Shown piece by piece: positions 27,843 through 36,131 of a stretch of DNA of 64,000 bases (its first letter is position 1; every line of letters starts with the position of its first letter). The position numbers were made by a program, and so were the translations under genes. The stretch lies in assembly GCA_019752335.1 (NCBI GenBank), contig JAIEMJ010000013.1, forward strand, positions 248,001-312,000. Direction: 5' to 3'. The notes under the pieces were generated by a model. That model was not told the origin of the DNA. It saw only the letters and a list, made by a program, of their open reading frames with translations, and ran no database searches. This DNA is from Bryobacteraceae bacterium (GTDB taxonomy: Bacteria > Acidobacteriota > Terriglobia > Bryobacterales > Bryobacteraceae).

Positions 27843-28204
27843 TTGCCACGCTCATCGTTTCGGCGATGGCCCAATCATAGCAACCCTATCTGGACCCTTG
27901 CGACACTTGGGCCATCTAAATCCCTGGCAATCATAGGACATGTCAGTTCCGAGATGTGCTGGGACCGATTCTGTCGTAGAGTCGATTGATCGCGCATAGG
28001 CCCTTAACGACTTACCGTCAGCCTGACGAGTAACGGCCAGACAGTGGCGATAAGACGCCCAGCTGAAGGGAGTGTACTCGGCTTGGCAGACCCCTTCTAC
28101 CTTCGCTTGCCGACGCCAGCGTATTCGCGGCTTTCGAGCAGGCGGCCAGCGCGGTCATAAAATTCTCCCAGCGGCTAACCAGCTAATTGCTGCCGCTGGT
28201 GCCG
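27843..28204. other. Gene-poor stretch with a truncated signal peptide ORF
   Basis: No intact gene is visible in 362 bases. Overlapping the end of the enolase fragment is a 21-codon ORF (27814-27879, MVPYQATVLVATLIVSAMAQ) that looks like a lone secretion signal and may be the beginning of another deleted gene. The rest holds no recognised feature. Confidence 0.5.
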
Positions 28205-30826
28205 CTACTTACTCCGGAAGAGCTCGCTTTGCACCACCTCGTGAATCAGACTTCTCACGCCGTAGTTCTGCGCCTTGGCTTTCTCGAGCATCTGCTCGAT
28301 CCTGGCACGATCGCCGAAGCGCACGGGCGCACCCGTCGCAAACACCGTGAGTTGGCGGGCCAGATTTCGGGCCAAGGTTTCGTCCTCCCCCTTCAACAGG
28401 CGCTTGAAGTCGTGAACGTTGGCGAATGCCCGTCCGTCGGGAAGAGTCCCGCTCGAATCCACCGGCAACGCGTAATGAAACTCAAAGGGCTGCCCGTTCT
28501 TTCCTCGCCCCTTCTCCGCGGGAACTTTCTCATCCACCGCGCGATAGCGGTCGCGCCAGCCGCCCATGATATCGAAGCTCTCCAGCGCAAACCCGGGAGG
28601 ATCAATCTTGTTGTGGCAGGAAGCGCAACTGGCATCCGACCGATGTTTGTCCAACTGCTGGCGAATGGTTACCGCGCCGCGGATGTCGGGTTCAACCGCG
28701 GCAACCGGTGGCGGGGGCGGCACCTCATAGCCGAGAATCCTTTCCATGATCCACTTTCCGCGCAGCACGGGAGACGTCGTCGTGCCGTTGGCGGTGAGCT
28801 TCAAAACACTCGCCTGGGTCATAAACCCGCCGCGTGGACTGTCCGCTGGTAACGCCACCCGCCGCATACCGATACCGGTAACGCCCGGAACGCCGTAATG
28901 AAGCGCGAGCCGGTCGTTGAGAAACGTGAAATCCGAATTCACGACGTAGCGTGCCGGAAGATTCTTGCGCACCATCTCCTCGAAATAAAGCTGCGTCTCG
29001 GCAATCGAAGCCTCGGTGAGCGCATCGTCGAGATAGTAGTCGTTATAGAGGCTGGCGGAAGGAGTGGAGTCCTCAATCTTGCGCAGATCGATCCAGTAGT
29101 CGAGAAAGGCATCCACGAAGCGGCGGGCATAGGGCAGCGCCAGTAGCCGCTCGGTCTCCGCCCGCAGAACTTCCGGACGGTTCAACTCCCCCCGGGCGGC
29201 TTTGGACCGCAGCGTCTCATCCGGAAGGGAGTTGGACAGGAAGAGAGAAAGCCGCGTGGCGAGTGCGTAGTCATCGAGACGCCCGGGCTGCTCATTGACG
29301 AAGACGAAACCAGGCGAGGCGAGCACCGCGGTGTATCCAGCCAGCATCGCCTCGGCAAATGAGAGGCCAGCAGCACGCTGTCCTTCAATCAGACGAAGAA
29401 AGCGCTGCACATCGACTTCGGCGACCGGCTTGCGGTAGGCGCGTTTCAGAAAACCACGCAGCAGGCGTTCGGCATCCCGAGCCGGGTTGGACGAAACGAC
29501 ATCCACTTTCATCTCGCCCAGCGCAGTGGCGACGTCGCGGCGAGCCTCGTTCGGCGCCAACCGGTCTTCGATATTCCGGTGCGCGGGAATCGAAACCCCA
29601 GGCGACCGGTCACCGACCGCCTTGAGCGGCAGGTCACCAAAAAGCATACGGTATCCGGCCGTAGTAGACGAGTCGTATATCGGCCCTTCCACTTCCATCC
29701 AGCGGAAGGCCACGCCAGGAGCACCATCGGCTTCCATCAGCGGATTCCGGAAGTTGTTCGGGCGCGACCGGTAGAGGCGCGACGCATCGGGCACCAGCGT
29801 TTCGTTGGCCAGGAGCCACACCTGCCCGATCTCATGCACCTGCGGTTCCGGCGTGAGGTCAAACTCTCCCACGCGCCGGTTCAGCACGCCGTTGCGCGTG
29901 TAAACCGTGACCGGTTCATAGCGCCGTCCCTTTGACACCTTCTCAAAATCGGGAAGGTGGCTCTGCTTCCCGGCGAGCGGCGCCACCCAGATCGTATAAC
30001 CGCTAAACCGGACCTTGTAGAGGCCGGCTACCGGCGCACGAAAGCCATCCCAGCGGTAACGGAAGCCGGTGACGTAGTTACTCGAAACCCAAGCCATGGC
30101 CTCTTGCTCGCGAGTCTGCGGATCGGTGCTGCCTACCGTAAACGGAGCCTTCTTGCCGTAGATCTCCGGTTGAGCCTTCCAACCGAGAATCGGATATATT
30201 TGCCGGTCGCCGCGTTGATTGGAGTGATTCACTTTACTCGTCAGTTCACTCTGCTCGCGAGCATAAAACCGCGTAGTGGCCGTCGGCGGCTGTGAATACT
30301 GAACACTCATCACTTGGCGAATGGCGTAGTCCGCCGCCGACAGGTAGCGGGCGAGATGGACGTGCGAGATGTCCAGAGCTTCCCCACTCTTGTTAAATCG
30401 AAACGCCTCGCCATCCTCCGGAAACTGCCCCTTCACCTGCAGCCAGGGCGCCTGCAGCAGATCGCGCAAGGCGTTCTCGTATTCCGTCCGGTTCAAGCGG
30501 CGGTCCAGGGCCCTTCCGCCGCTGAGGATTCTTTGCTTTTCGTAAGTTTCGAGGGACGCGGACAACGACTGCAGGAAGGACTTGGTCTCAACCGGATCCG
30601 GCCGCTTCGTGATTTGCTTCGGCGGCATTTCCCCAGCGCTGAGACGGTCATGAATCTTCACCCACTGCGCAAAATTGGCGGTTGAAGCGGGGGCCAACTG
30701 AGACACGTCCAACCCACCCTGTTTCACTTTGCTGCTGTGGCACATCAGGCAGTTTTTCTGAAGAAAATCCGCCTCTCCCGCCAACGCCAGCGCCGTCAGC
30801 ACCTGCATTCCCACGAGAATTCGCAT
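28205..30826 (-). CDS. Cytochrome c-type DUF1592/DUF1588/DUF1585 secreted protein
   Basis: This 873-residue exported protein has a signal peptide, an N-terminal c-type haem site (CLMCHSS), a DUF1587-like ALDRRLNRTEYENALRDLL, a carbohydrate-binding-like middle, DUF1592 (AYRKPVAEVDVQRFL, SLFLSNSLPD), DUF1588 (YVVNSDFTFLNDRLALHYGV) and a C-terminal DUF1585 with a second CASCH haem motif (SCASCHNKIDPPGF). These proteins are typical of Planctomycetes and Acidobacteria and are thought to act in the periplasm. It forms a pair with the adjacent DUF1552 gene, with no gap. Substrate unknown. Confidence 0.9.
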   Translation of the reverse strand: MRILVGMQVLTALALAGEADFLQKNCLMCHSSKVKQGGLDVSQLAPASTANFAQWVKIHDRLSAGEMPPKQITKRPDPVETKSFLQSLSASLETYEKQRILSGGRALDRRLNRTEYENALRDLLQAPWLQVKGQFPEDGEAFRFNKSGEALDISHVHLARYLSAADYAIRQVMSVQYSQPPTATTRFYAREQSELTSKVNHSNQRGDRQIYPILGWKAQPEIYGKKAPFTVGSTDPQTREQEAMAWVSSNYVTGFRYRWDGFRAPVAGLYKVRFSGYTIWVAPLAGKQSHLPDFEKVSKGRRYEPVTVYTRNGVLNRRVGEFDLTPEPQVHEIGQVWLLANETLVPDASRLYRSRPNNFRNPLMEADGAPGVAFRWMEVEGPIYDSSTTAGYRMLFGDLPLKAVGDRSPGVSIPAHRNIEDRLAPNEARRDVATALGEMKVDVVSSNPARDAERLLRGFLKRAYRKPVAEVDVQRFLRLIEGQRAAGLSFAEAMLAGYTAVLASPGFVFVNEQPGRLDDYALATRLSLFLSNSLPDETLRSKAARGELNRPEVLRAETERLLALPYARRFVDAFLDYWIDLRKIEDSTPSASLYNDYYLDDALTEASIAETQLYFEEMVRKNLPARYVVNSDFTFLNDRLALHYGVPGVTGIGMRRVALPADSPRGGFMTQASVLKLTANGTTTSPVLRGKWIMERILGYEVPPPPPVAAVEPDIRGAVTIRQQLDKHRSDASCASCHNKIDPPGFALESFDIMGGWRDRYRAVDEKVPAEKGRGKNGQPFEFHYALPVDSSGTLPDGRAFANVHDFKRLLKGEDETLARNLARQLTVFATGAPVRFGDRARIEQMLEKAKAQNYGVRSLIHEVVQSELFRSK

Positions 30827-32149
30827 CTAGGCCAGTTCCAAACCCCGCATGGTGCCGGTGGAGGAAGAGAATCGCTCCGTTTCGATGCCCATCCGCTGCA
30901 GCATGGAGACAAAAAGATTCGGCAGCGGGTAGTTGTTCTTCGGATCGAAAGCCAGGTGTTGCCCGTGCCGGAACCCGCCGCCGGCTAGAATCGTCGGCAG
31001 ATTGAAGCACGTATGGGCGTTGGCGTCGCCGAAATTGGAGCCGTAAAGCACCATCGTGCGATCCAGCAGCGACTCTTCGCCTTCATGGACGCTCTTCAGG
31101 CCCGTCAGTAGATGGGCCAGCATCTTCATGTGCCACTCGTCGATGATCTTCAACTGAGACCGTTTCTCTTCCGATTTGCCGTGGTGAGAAAGATTATGAT
31201 AGCCATCGGTGATCTTGGCATCCGCGATATCCATCACCGGCGTGCTCACGCCTTCAAGCATCAAGGTGATGGAGCGCGTGGAATCGGTTTCGATGGCCAA
31301 CCGGGCCAGATCGTACATCACTTTCACCTTTTCCATATAGGCTGCCGGGTTGGCCGGGTCCACGGGAGGCGCCACCCGCACCACGGGTTTGGGCTTCCTT
31401 TCCCAGCCGCGCGAGGCCTGCAGACGACGCTCGAGGTCGCGCACACTGGTGAAGTACTGATCGAGGCGGTCGCGATCACGGGCCCCAAGATTCCTCTCGA
31501 GATCCTTCGTCTGTTCGGCAACCGTATCCAGGATGCTACGCCCGGTGTCCAACTTGCGAATCTGGGCTTCCACCTGCTCCGGGCTGCCCTGGAAAAAGAG
31601 TTCCTGAAAAACTGCCGCGGCCTTGTCTTCCGGCGGAATCGCCACCCCGGTGCCGGTCCACGAAAGACTGCGGATGCGGGTATTCACGGCGAGCGTCAGC
31701 GAGGGGAAACGGGTAAGCGTGCCGATCTGCTCAGCGATATGCTGATCCAGCGAAATCGTATTCCGGAAGGAACTACTACCGGGATGCGGGGCCGCGGTGA
31801 GGAAACAGACGTCCGCGGGGTGTCCGCCGTCGACGTTGGGGTGCGAGACCCCAGAGAAAACGGTGAAGTCCTGGCGGTGCGCACTGAGGTGTTGCAGACA
31901 GGGCGACAAGGCATAGTCGCGTCCGGCGCTCTGCGGAAAGAAATGATCGGCCAGCAGACCCAGGTTGTTACAGACGGCGATCATCCGTCGAGGCTTCGCC
32001 CCGGTCAAAGCCTTCTGCGCATAAACCGGCTGCATTGACTCGAGCAGAGGCAGTGCCAAAGCAACCCCCGCACCACGCAAGACACTGCGGCGGGAGAGCG
32101 GACGGCGGGTGGTTCGGTTTGTCAAAGTCGTGTGGGGTGACGTCGTCAT
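30827..32149 (-). CDS. DUF1552 Tat-exported protein
   Basis: This 440-residue protein has a Tat signal ([18 protein letters not shown]) and matches DUF1552: [37 protein letters not shown] and [19 protein letters not shown]. The stop of this gene directly abuts the start of the DUF1592 gene, the usual partnership. DUF1552 proteins resemble DUF1501/sulfatase-like proteins. Gene order is upstream of the haem protein, so both are probably co-expressed in the periplasm. Confidence 0.9.
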   Translation of the reverse strand: MTTSPHTTLTNRTTRRPLSRRSVLRGAGVALALPLLESMQPVYAQKALTGAKPRRMIAVCNNLGLLADHFFPQSAGRDYALSPCLQHLSAHRQDFTVFSGVSHPNVDGGHPADVCFLTAAPHPGSSSFRNTISLDQHIAEQIGTLTRFPSLTLAVNTRIRSLSWTGTGVAIPPEDKAAAVFQELFFQGSPEQVEAQIRKLDTGRSILDTVAEQTKDLERNLGARDRDRLDQYFTSVRDLERRLQASRGWERKPKPVVRVAPPVDPANPAAYMEKVKVMYDLARLAIETDSTRSITLMLEGVSTPVMDIADAKITDGYHNLSHHGKSEEKRSQLKIIDEWHMKMLAHLLTGLKSVHEGEESLLDRTMVLYGSNFGDANAHTCFNLPTILAGGGFRHGQHLAFDPKNNYPLPNLFVSMLQRMGIETERFSSSTGTMRGLELA

Positions 32150-32152
32150 GAT

Positions 32153-32839
32153 CTACATGCTCCTCCACTGTTGTATCAGGTTCAGCAGCCGGAAGTAGGC
32201 TTCCTTGGGCCGCAAATCCTGGCCGACGAGACGGGCGTTCGGGTAGAGCGCCGGGTCGGTAAAGTTCCACCAGGAGACCGCTTCGATCTCCGGCTTGGAA
32301 TAACAAATTGTGTAGTATTGCTCTACCCAATCCGCCTGAATCTTCTCCGTCCACTGAGCGCCGTGCCACACATCGGGACTCGGCGGCCGCGAACTGGAGT
32401 TGTCCGGAACGCTCGAGGCGGACACACCCAACTCGGTCAACCAAACCGGCTTCCGAAATGCGAAGTAACGCTCCAGCTGACGCTCCACATCGAGCATGTC
32501 GCGGCGCGGATGATACACCTGCACCCCCACCGCCTCGTAAGGTATCCCTGCATCTTCCACTGCTTTGTAATACGAAATGGGCGACCATGGCGCGGTGCCG
32601 TCTACCATTCGCGCCTTCTGTACATTCTCCGCCCACGGAACGTTGGAGTTGACGATGCGAAAGCAGCTCGGGTCGGCTTCCCGAGCGAGCACCGTTGCGT
32701 ACTGGGTCAGTTCGAGCAGTTGGGTTTTGGTGAACTTGAGTTCGTTGGCGGTGCCGTGCGCTTCGTTGATCACTGGCTGGGCTAGCAAACGAACGGGCCG
32801 GCTAGAGTGGTTACGCGGCGGAGTCTCGCGCCGGGGCAA
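32153..32839 (-). pseudogene. GH10-like glycoside hydrolase, 5' truncated
   Basis: The C-terminal half of a GH10-type xylanase barrel is intact: VINEAHG with the acid/base Glu, then VQVYHPR, KPVWLTELGVSAS with the nucleophile Glu, and WWNFTDPALYPNARL ending PKEAYFRLLNLIQ. The sequence upstream of VINEAHG (before about 32773) is not recognisable, so the N-terminal half including the first barrel strands is gone. It may be an end of a longer gene lost by rearrangement. It is three bases from the DUF1552 start and could be co-transcribed. Confidence 0.65.
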
Positions 32840-32890
32840 GGCGGCGCCGCAAGGTGAGCCGGCTACCAGGCCAACAAACGTTCTTTACTC

Positions 32891-32936
32891 CGAGTCCGGC
32901 CTGCTTTTTGAATAAGCTCCAGACATCACCAAAGCT
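32891..32936 (-). pseudogene. Remnant of a tlpA-like 3' end
   Basis: The minus strand encodes SFGDVWSLFKKQAGLG, which resembles GFGDLRRLLKKAGLDLE, the C-terminus of the intact TlpA-like protein at 36132. At the DNA level about 80% of 46-50 bases align, with small gaps, to 36138-36186. The same orientation is used in both. The rest of the gene is missing. Confidence 0.55.
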
Positions 32937-33028
32937 TCTTGCCCGTGGAATGTGGTTACCGATTTGCTGGCGGCACGCGGGGAAGCAAGATTGGCCAGTG
33001 ACAGCCAGCGCCCCGTTTTGCGGCAACT

Positions 33029-33047
33029 CCGTAAGTGCTACTTACGG
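33029..33047. promoter_or_regulatory. Perfect palindrome upstream of the rhodopsin gene
   Basis: CCGTAAGT and ACTTACGG flank GCT, giving a 19-bp inverted repeat about 85 bases before the rhodopsin ATG. Its size fits a dimeric regulator operator. The regulator is not known. Confidence 0.5.
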
Positions 33048-33071
33048 TTTCATCTCTCCTTCATTTATCTT

Positions 33072-33095
33072 GCGATTTAGTACATAAAAAATCGC
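33072..33095. promoter_or_regulatory. Second inverted repeat upstream of the rhodopsin gene
   Basis: GCGATTT and AAATCGC are separated by ten bases, AT-rich. It lies 36 bases before the rhodopsin ATG and overlaps the likely promoter area, so it may be a second operator or a 5' UTR hairpin. Confidence 0.4.
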
Positions 33096-33131
33096 GCTAG
33101 CCGAATCACGTGCATAAAGGTAACTTTTCCC

Positions 33132-33905
33132 ATGGATCCCCTCACAGTAGGACAGTACGATCTCGTACACAATGCTTTTTCGTTTGCGATCGCCGGCATG
33201 GGCGCCGCCACCGCATTCTTCTTTCTCAGCCGGTCTCAGGTAGCTCCCGCCTACCGCACCGCCATTACACTTACCGGATTGGTGACGCTCATCGCGATGT
33301 ATCACTACCTGCTTATCTTCGGCTCCTGGGAAGCGAGCTTCCTGGTGTCGGGCGGCGTAGTGAAAGCTTCTGGCGTCGCATTCAACGATGCTTACCGTTA
33401 CGTCGATTGGCTCCTCACCGTTCCCCTTCTTCTCGTGGAACTAATTCTCGTGATGCGCCTATCCCGAGCCGAAACCGCGGCCCGTGCCACCAAGTTGGGC
33501 GTCTTGGCGGCGCTGATGGTCCTGCTGGGATACCCCGGAGAGATCTCCGCCGACGCCAGCACGCGCTGGCTCTGGTGGAGCCTCGCGATGATTCCCTTCC
33601 TGATCATCGTTTATGACCTCTTCATCGGCTTGAAGGCATCGATTGACTCCCAGCCGCCGCAGGTGCGCGGCTTAGTGAACTCCGCTCGCTGGATGACGGT
33701 AATCTCTTGGTGCTTCTATCCTGTGGTCTTCATCTTCCCGATGATTGGCCTCACTGGCGGAACCGCTTTGACGGCCGTCCAAGTGGGTTATACCGTCTCC
33801 GACATCGTGGCGAAGGCGATGTTCGGCGTGCTCATCTACATGATTGCCTCGCGTAAGTCAGAGACCGACTTACTCTCGGCGGGCGACTTAGCCGCGGTCC
33901 GCTGA
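33132..33905 (+). CDS. Proteorhodopsin-type light-driven proton pump
   Basis: This 257-residue seven-helix protein has every key residue of a proton-pumping rhodopsin. RYVDWLLTVPLLLVE carries Asp92 (proton acceptor), Thr96 and Glu103 (proton donor), the D-T-E motif. His58 in MYHYLL corresponds to the His that hydrogen-bonds the acceptor Asp. Leu100, at the spectral tuning site, predicts green absorption. Lys228 in SDIVAKAMFG binds retinal. Trp149 sits where antenna-binding rhodopsins have Gly, so a carotenoid antenna is unlikely. A ribosome-binding site (AAAGG at 33116) precedes the ATG. Cyclase and dioxygenase genes for retinal follow. Confidence 0.97.
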   Translation: MDPLTVGQYDLVHNAFSFAIAGMGAATAFFFLSRSQVAPAYRTAITLTGLVTLIAMYHYLLIFGSWEASFLVSGGVVKASGVAFNDAYRYVDWLLTVPLLLVELILVMRLSRAETAARATKLGVLAALMVLLGYPGEISADASTRWLWWSLAMIPFLIIVYDLFIGLKASIDSQPPQVRGLVNSARWMTVISWCFYPVVFIFPMIGLTGGTALTAVQVGYTVSDIVAKAMFGVLIYMIASRKSETDLLSAGDLAAVR

Positions 33906-33917
33906 AGCATCTCTCCC

Positions 33918-33937
33918 GGGAGGCCCCTAGGCCTCCC
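33918..33937 (+). terminator. Strong hairpin between the rhodopsin and crtY genes
   Basis: GGGAGGCC and GGCCTCCC flank CCTA (8-bp stem, 4-base loop), 12 bases after the rhodopsin stop. There is no T-run, so it probably attenuates transcription or protects the rhodopsin mRNA rather than ending it fully, which would give more rhodopsin than enzyme. Confidence 0.6.
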
Positions 33938-33969
33938 CCCCCCAACCTCATGTCCCTTCCAGAAGCGTG

Positions 33970-35154
33970 ATGCTCTCTCCTCCGTACGACCTCATCCTCC
34001 TGGGCGGCGGCTGCGCCGCCCTCAGTCTCGCCAATTGCCTCGCCCGGCTAGGCCCCGGCTGCCCACGCACCCTAATTCTCGAGCCGCGACTGGCCTACCT
34101 CAATGACCGCTCCTGGTGCTTCTGGAGCGGCGGCCCCTCCCCGCTTGACCCGCTTGTTCGCTACCGCTGGCCGGGCGTCACCCTGCGTGCCGGCGATGAA
34201 ACCGTGGCTGTCGATTGCGCCCGCACTCCCTATCAGATGATCCCCGCCGACGCCTTCTACGCCGACGCGCTGCACACGATTGCCCAGTGCCCTGCCATTC
34301 GCCTGCAGTTGGGAACCGCCGTCGTCAACCCGCCGGCGAAGGTGGACGATCGGTGGGAAGTCGAAACCGAAGCCGGTGCCTTCCGGGGCACCTACGTCAT
34401 CGATACGCGCCCGCTACCTGCCCCGGACAATACCTCCGGCTCCGCGCTGTGGCAGTCGTTCGCCGGTTGCGAGATCGAGTGCGAAGCCGCCGTCTTCGAA
34501 CCCTCCCGCGCCACCCTGATGGACTTCGCCTCCGGCAATCTCCGGGACATCCGCTTTGTCTACGTCCTGCCAATGACCGCTCATCGCGCGTTGATCGAAG
34601 CCACCGTCTTCGGCCCCACCCCCCTGATGCGCGGCCAACTCGCCCCGGACCTCGACCAGGCCGTCGCCGCCCGCACCGCGGGACGTACCTTCCAAGTACT
34701 GCGCTCCGAACACGGTATCCTGCCCATGCGCTGCGCCAATCCGCCGCCCCACCCCGACCCCACCTTCGTCCGCGCCGGCGTGACGGCCGGAGCCGCACGA
34801 CCCAGCACCGGCTACGCCTTCACCCGCATTCAGCGTTGGGCCGGCGCCTGTGCCGCCTGCCTCGCTGTAGGCGGTGCACCGATCAGCCACGCCGCTGATC
34901 CGTGGCCACTTCGCGCCATGGACCATCTCTTTCTCACCGTGCTGCGCGCCCGCCCCCAACTTGCGCCCGCGCTATTCCTGGGCCTCTTCCGGAAAACGGA
35001 CCCGGCGCGGATGATCCGCTTCCTCAGCGATCGCGCCACGCTCCGCGACTACGCCGCCATCATCGCGGCCTTGCCCCTGGTCCCGTTTCTCTGCGAGATT
35101 CCGCACGCGCTCAGCAACCTGACGCACTCGCGCGCGGCGGCTGTCACACCATGA
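33970..35154 (+). CDS. crtY: Lycopene beta-cyclase
   Basis: This 394-residue FAD enzyme cyclises lycopene to beta-carotene. It begins with YDLILLGGGCAALSLAN, the dinucleotide-binding fold, followed by YLNDRSWCFWS, FVYVLPMTAHRALIEAT and, near the C-terminus, FLTVLRARPQLAPALFL, all typical of the bacterial lycopene cyclase family. The ATG at 33970 is preferred over the overlapping GTG at 33967. Its end overlaps the blh start. No crtE, crtB or crtI is nearby, so lycopene must be made elsewhere in the genome. Confidence 0.92.
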   Translation: MLSPPYDLILLGGGCAALSLANCLARLGPGCPRTLILEPRLAYLNDRSWCFWSGGPSPLDPLVRYRWPGVTLRAGDETVAVDCARTPYQMIPADAFYADALHTIAQCPAIRLQLGTAVVNPPAKVDDRWEVETEAGAFRGTYVIDTRPLPAPDNTSGSALWQSFAGCEIECEAAVFEPSRATLMDFASGNLRDIRFVYVLPMTAHRALIEATVFGPTPLMRGQLAPDLDQAVAARTAGRTFQVLRSEHGILPMRCANPPPHPDPTFVRAGVTAGAARPSTGYAFTRIQRWAGACAACLAVGGAPISHAADPWPLRAMDHLFLTVLRARPQLAPALFLGLFRKTDPARMIRFLSDRATLRDYAAIIAALPLVPFLCEIPHALSNLTHSRAAAVTP

Positions 35155-36047
35155 ACCCCCTCAAGACCCAAGGCCGCGCCTTCATCCTGTTGGCGACTCT
35201 GGTAACCGCCGCGTCACTCGTCCTGCCACGCCTCGACGAAAGGGCCGAGCGGCTCGGCATCGCTTTGCTGGTTGTGGCGCTCGGTGTGCCTCACGGGGCA
35301 CTCGATGCCGTCTTCGCCCGGCGGCTCTATCGCGTCCAAGGCGTCACGGGCTGGCTTGGCTTCGGGATGAGCTATACCGCTCTGGCCGGCCTCGGTCTGG
35401 GCCTTTGGATTTTCGCGCCAAGCCTGTTTCTTCTCGCCTTTCTGCTGATTTCGCTCGCTCACTTCTCCGGCGATCCTGCCGCCGGCACACCGCCGCTCGC
35501 GCGGATCCTCTACGGCGGCGCGATCCTGGTGCTACCCGCGCTCCGCCATGCGCCCGAGGTCGCCCGGCTCTTCTCACTGCTGGTGGGCGAAGATGCCGCG
35601 TCTTTTGCGGCAGCCTTGCACGCACTTAGCTGGCCCTGGCTCATCGCTCTCGGCATCAGCGCGGCCATTGCCGCTTCTTCCCACTGGCTCACCGCACTGG
35701 AGTTGGTCGCCGTGGGTGGGCTCGCCGTCCTGGCTCCACCGCTGGCCGCCTTTGCCATTTTCTTCTGCGGCATGCACAGCGCCCGCCACATTCTGCGCAC
35801 CGTCGCCCTGTCGCCGGACCCGCCCGCCCGCGTCCTCGGGGAAGCCCTGCTGCCGATGCTGGCAGCGCTGATCCTTTTCGGCGCCGCCCTGTGGAGGCTT
35901 CCTGGCCTCAGCTTGGATGCGCGCGTGATTCAGTTCCTCTTCGTCGGCCTCGCCGCGCTCACCGTGCCCCACATGCTGCTGGTGGAGCAGGTCCGCCTTA
36001 CGGGCTGGTCAGAGGCGCCCTTGGCGCCAGCCAAGCCTCGTGGCTAG
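35151..36047 (+). CDS. blh: Blh-type beta-carotene 15,15'-dioxygenase
   Basis: This 298-residue membrane protein cleaves beta-carotene to two retinal molecules for the rhodopsin. Family motifs are GVPHGALD, LAHFSGD, GMHSARH and TVPHMLLVE. His48, His104, His209 and His213 match, in spacing, the iron-binding His residues known in bacterial Blh. Several hydrophobic helices fit the integral membrane enzyme. ATGA overlaps the crtY stop, so the two are translationally coupled, keeping beta-carotene synthesis and cleavage linked. Confidence 0.92.
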   Translation: MNPLKTQGRAFILLATLVTAASLVLPRLDERAERLGIALLVVALGVPHGALDAVFARRLYRVQGVTGWLGFGMSYTALAGLGLGLWIFAPSLFLLAFLLISLAHFSGDPAAGTPPLARILYGGAILVLPALRHAPEVARLFSLLVGEDAASFAAALHALSWPWLIALGISAAIAASSHWLTALELVAVGGLAVLAPPLAAFAIFFCGMHSARHILRTVALSPDPPARVLGEALLPMLAALILFGAALWRLPGLSLDARVIQFLFVGLAALTVPHMLLVEQVRLTGWSEAPLAPAKPRG

Positions 36048-36131
36048 TGGACGATGAGACGCACGCTGAGCGGACCGGGAGATTTGGCAGCCTTCGACTG
36101 GAATCTCCGAACCGCAGCCGGAACATTAGCG

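Noticed and set aside
28072-28350. A 92-codon plus-strand frame next to the DUF1592 gene
   Set aside because: It runs into the antisense of the DUF1592 gene and shows no motif or start signal.
34215-34898. A 227-codon Arg-rich frame within crtY
   Set aside because: It is a frame shadow of the lycopene cyclase, with no ribosome-binding site or motif.
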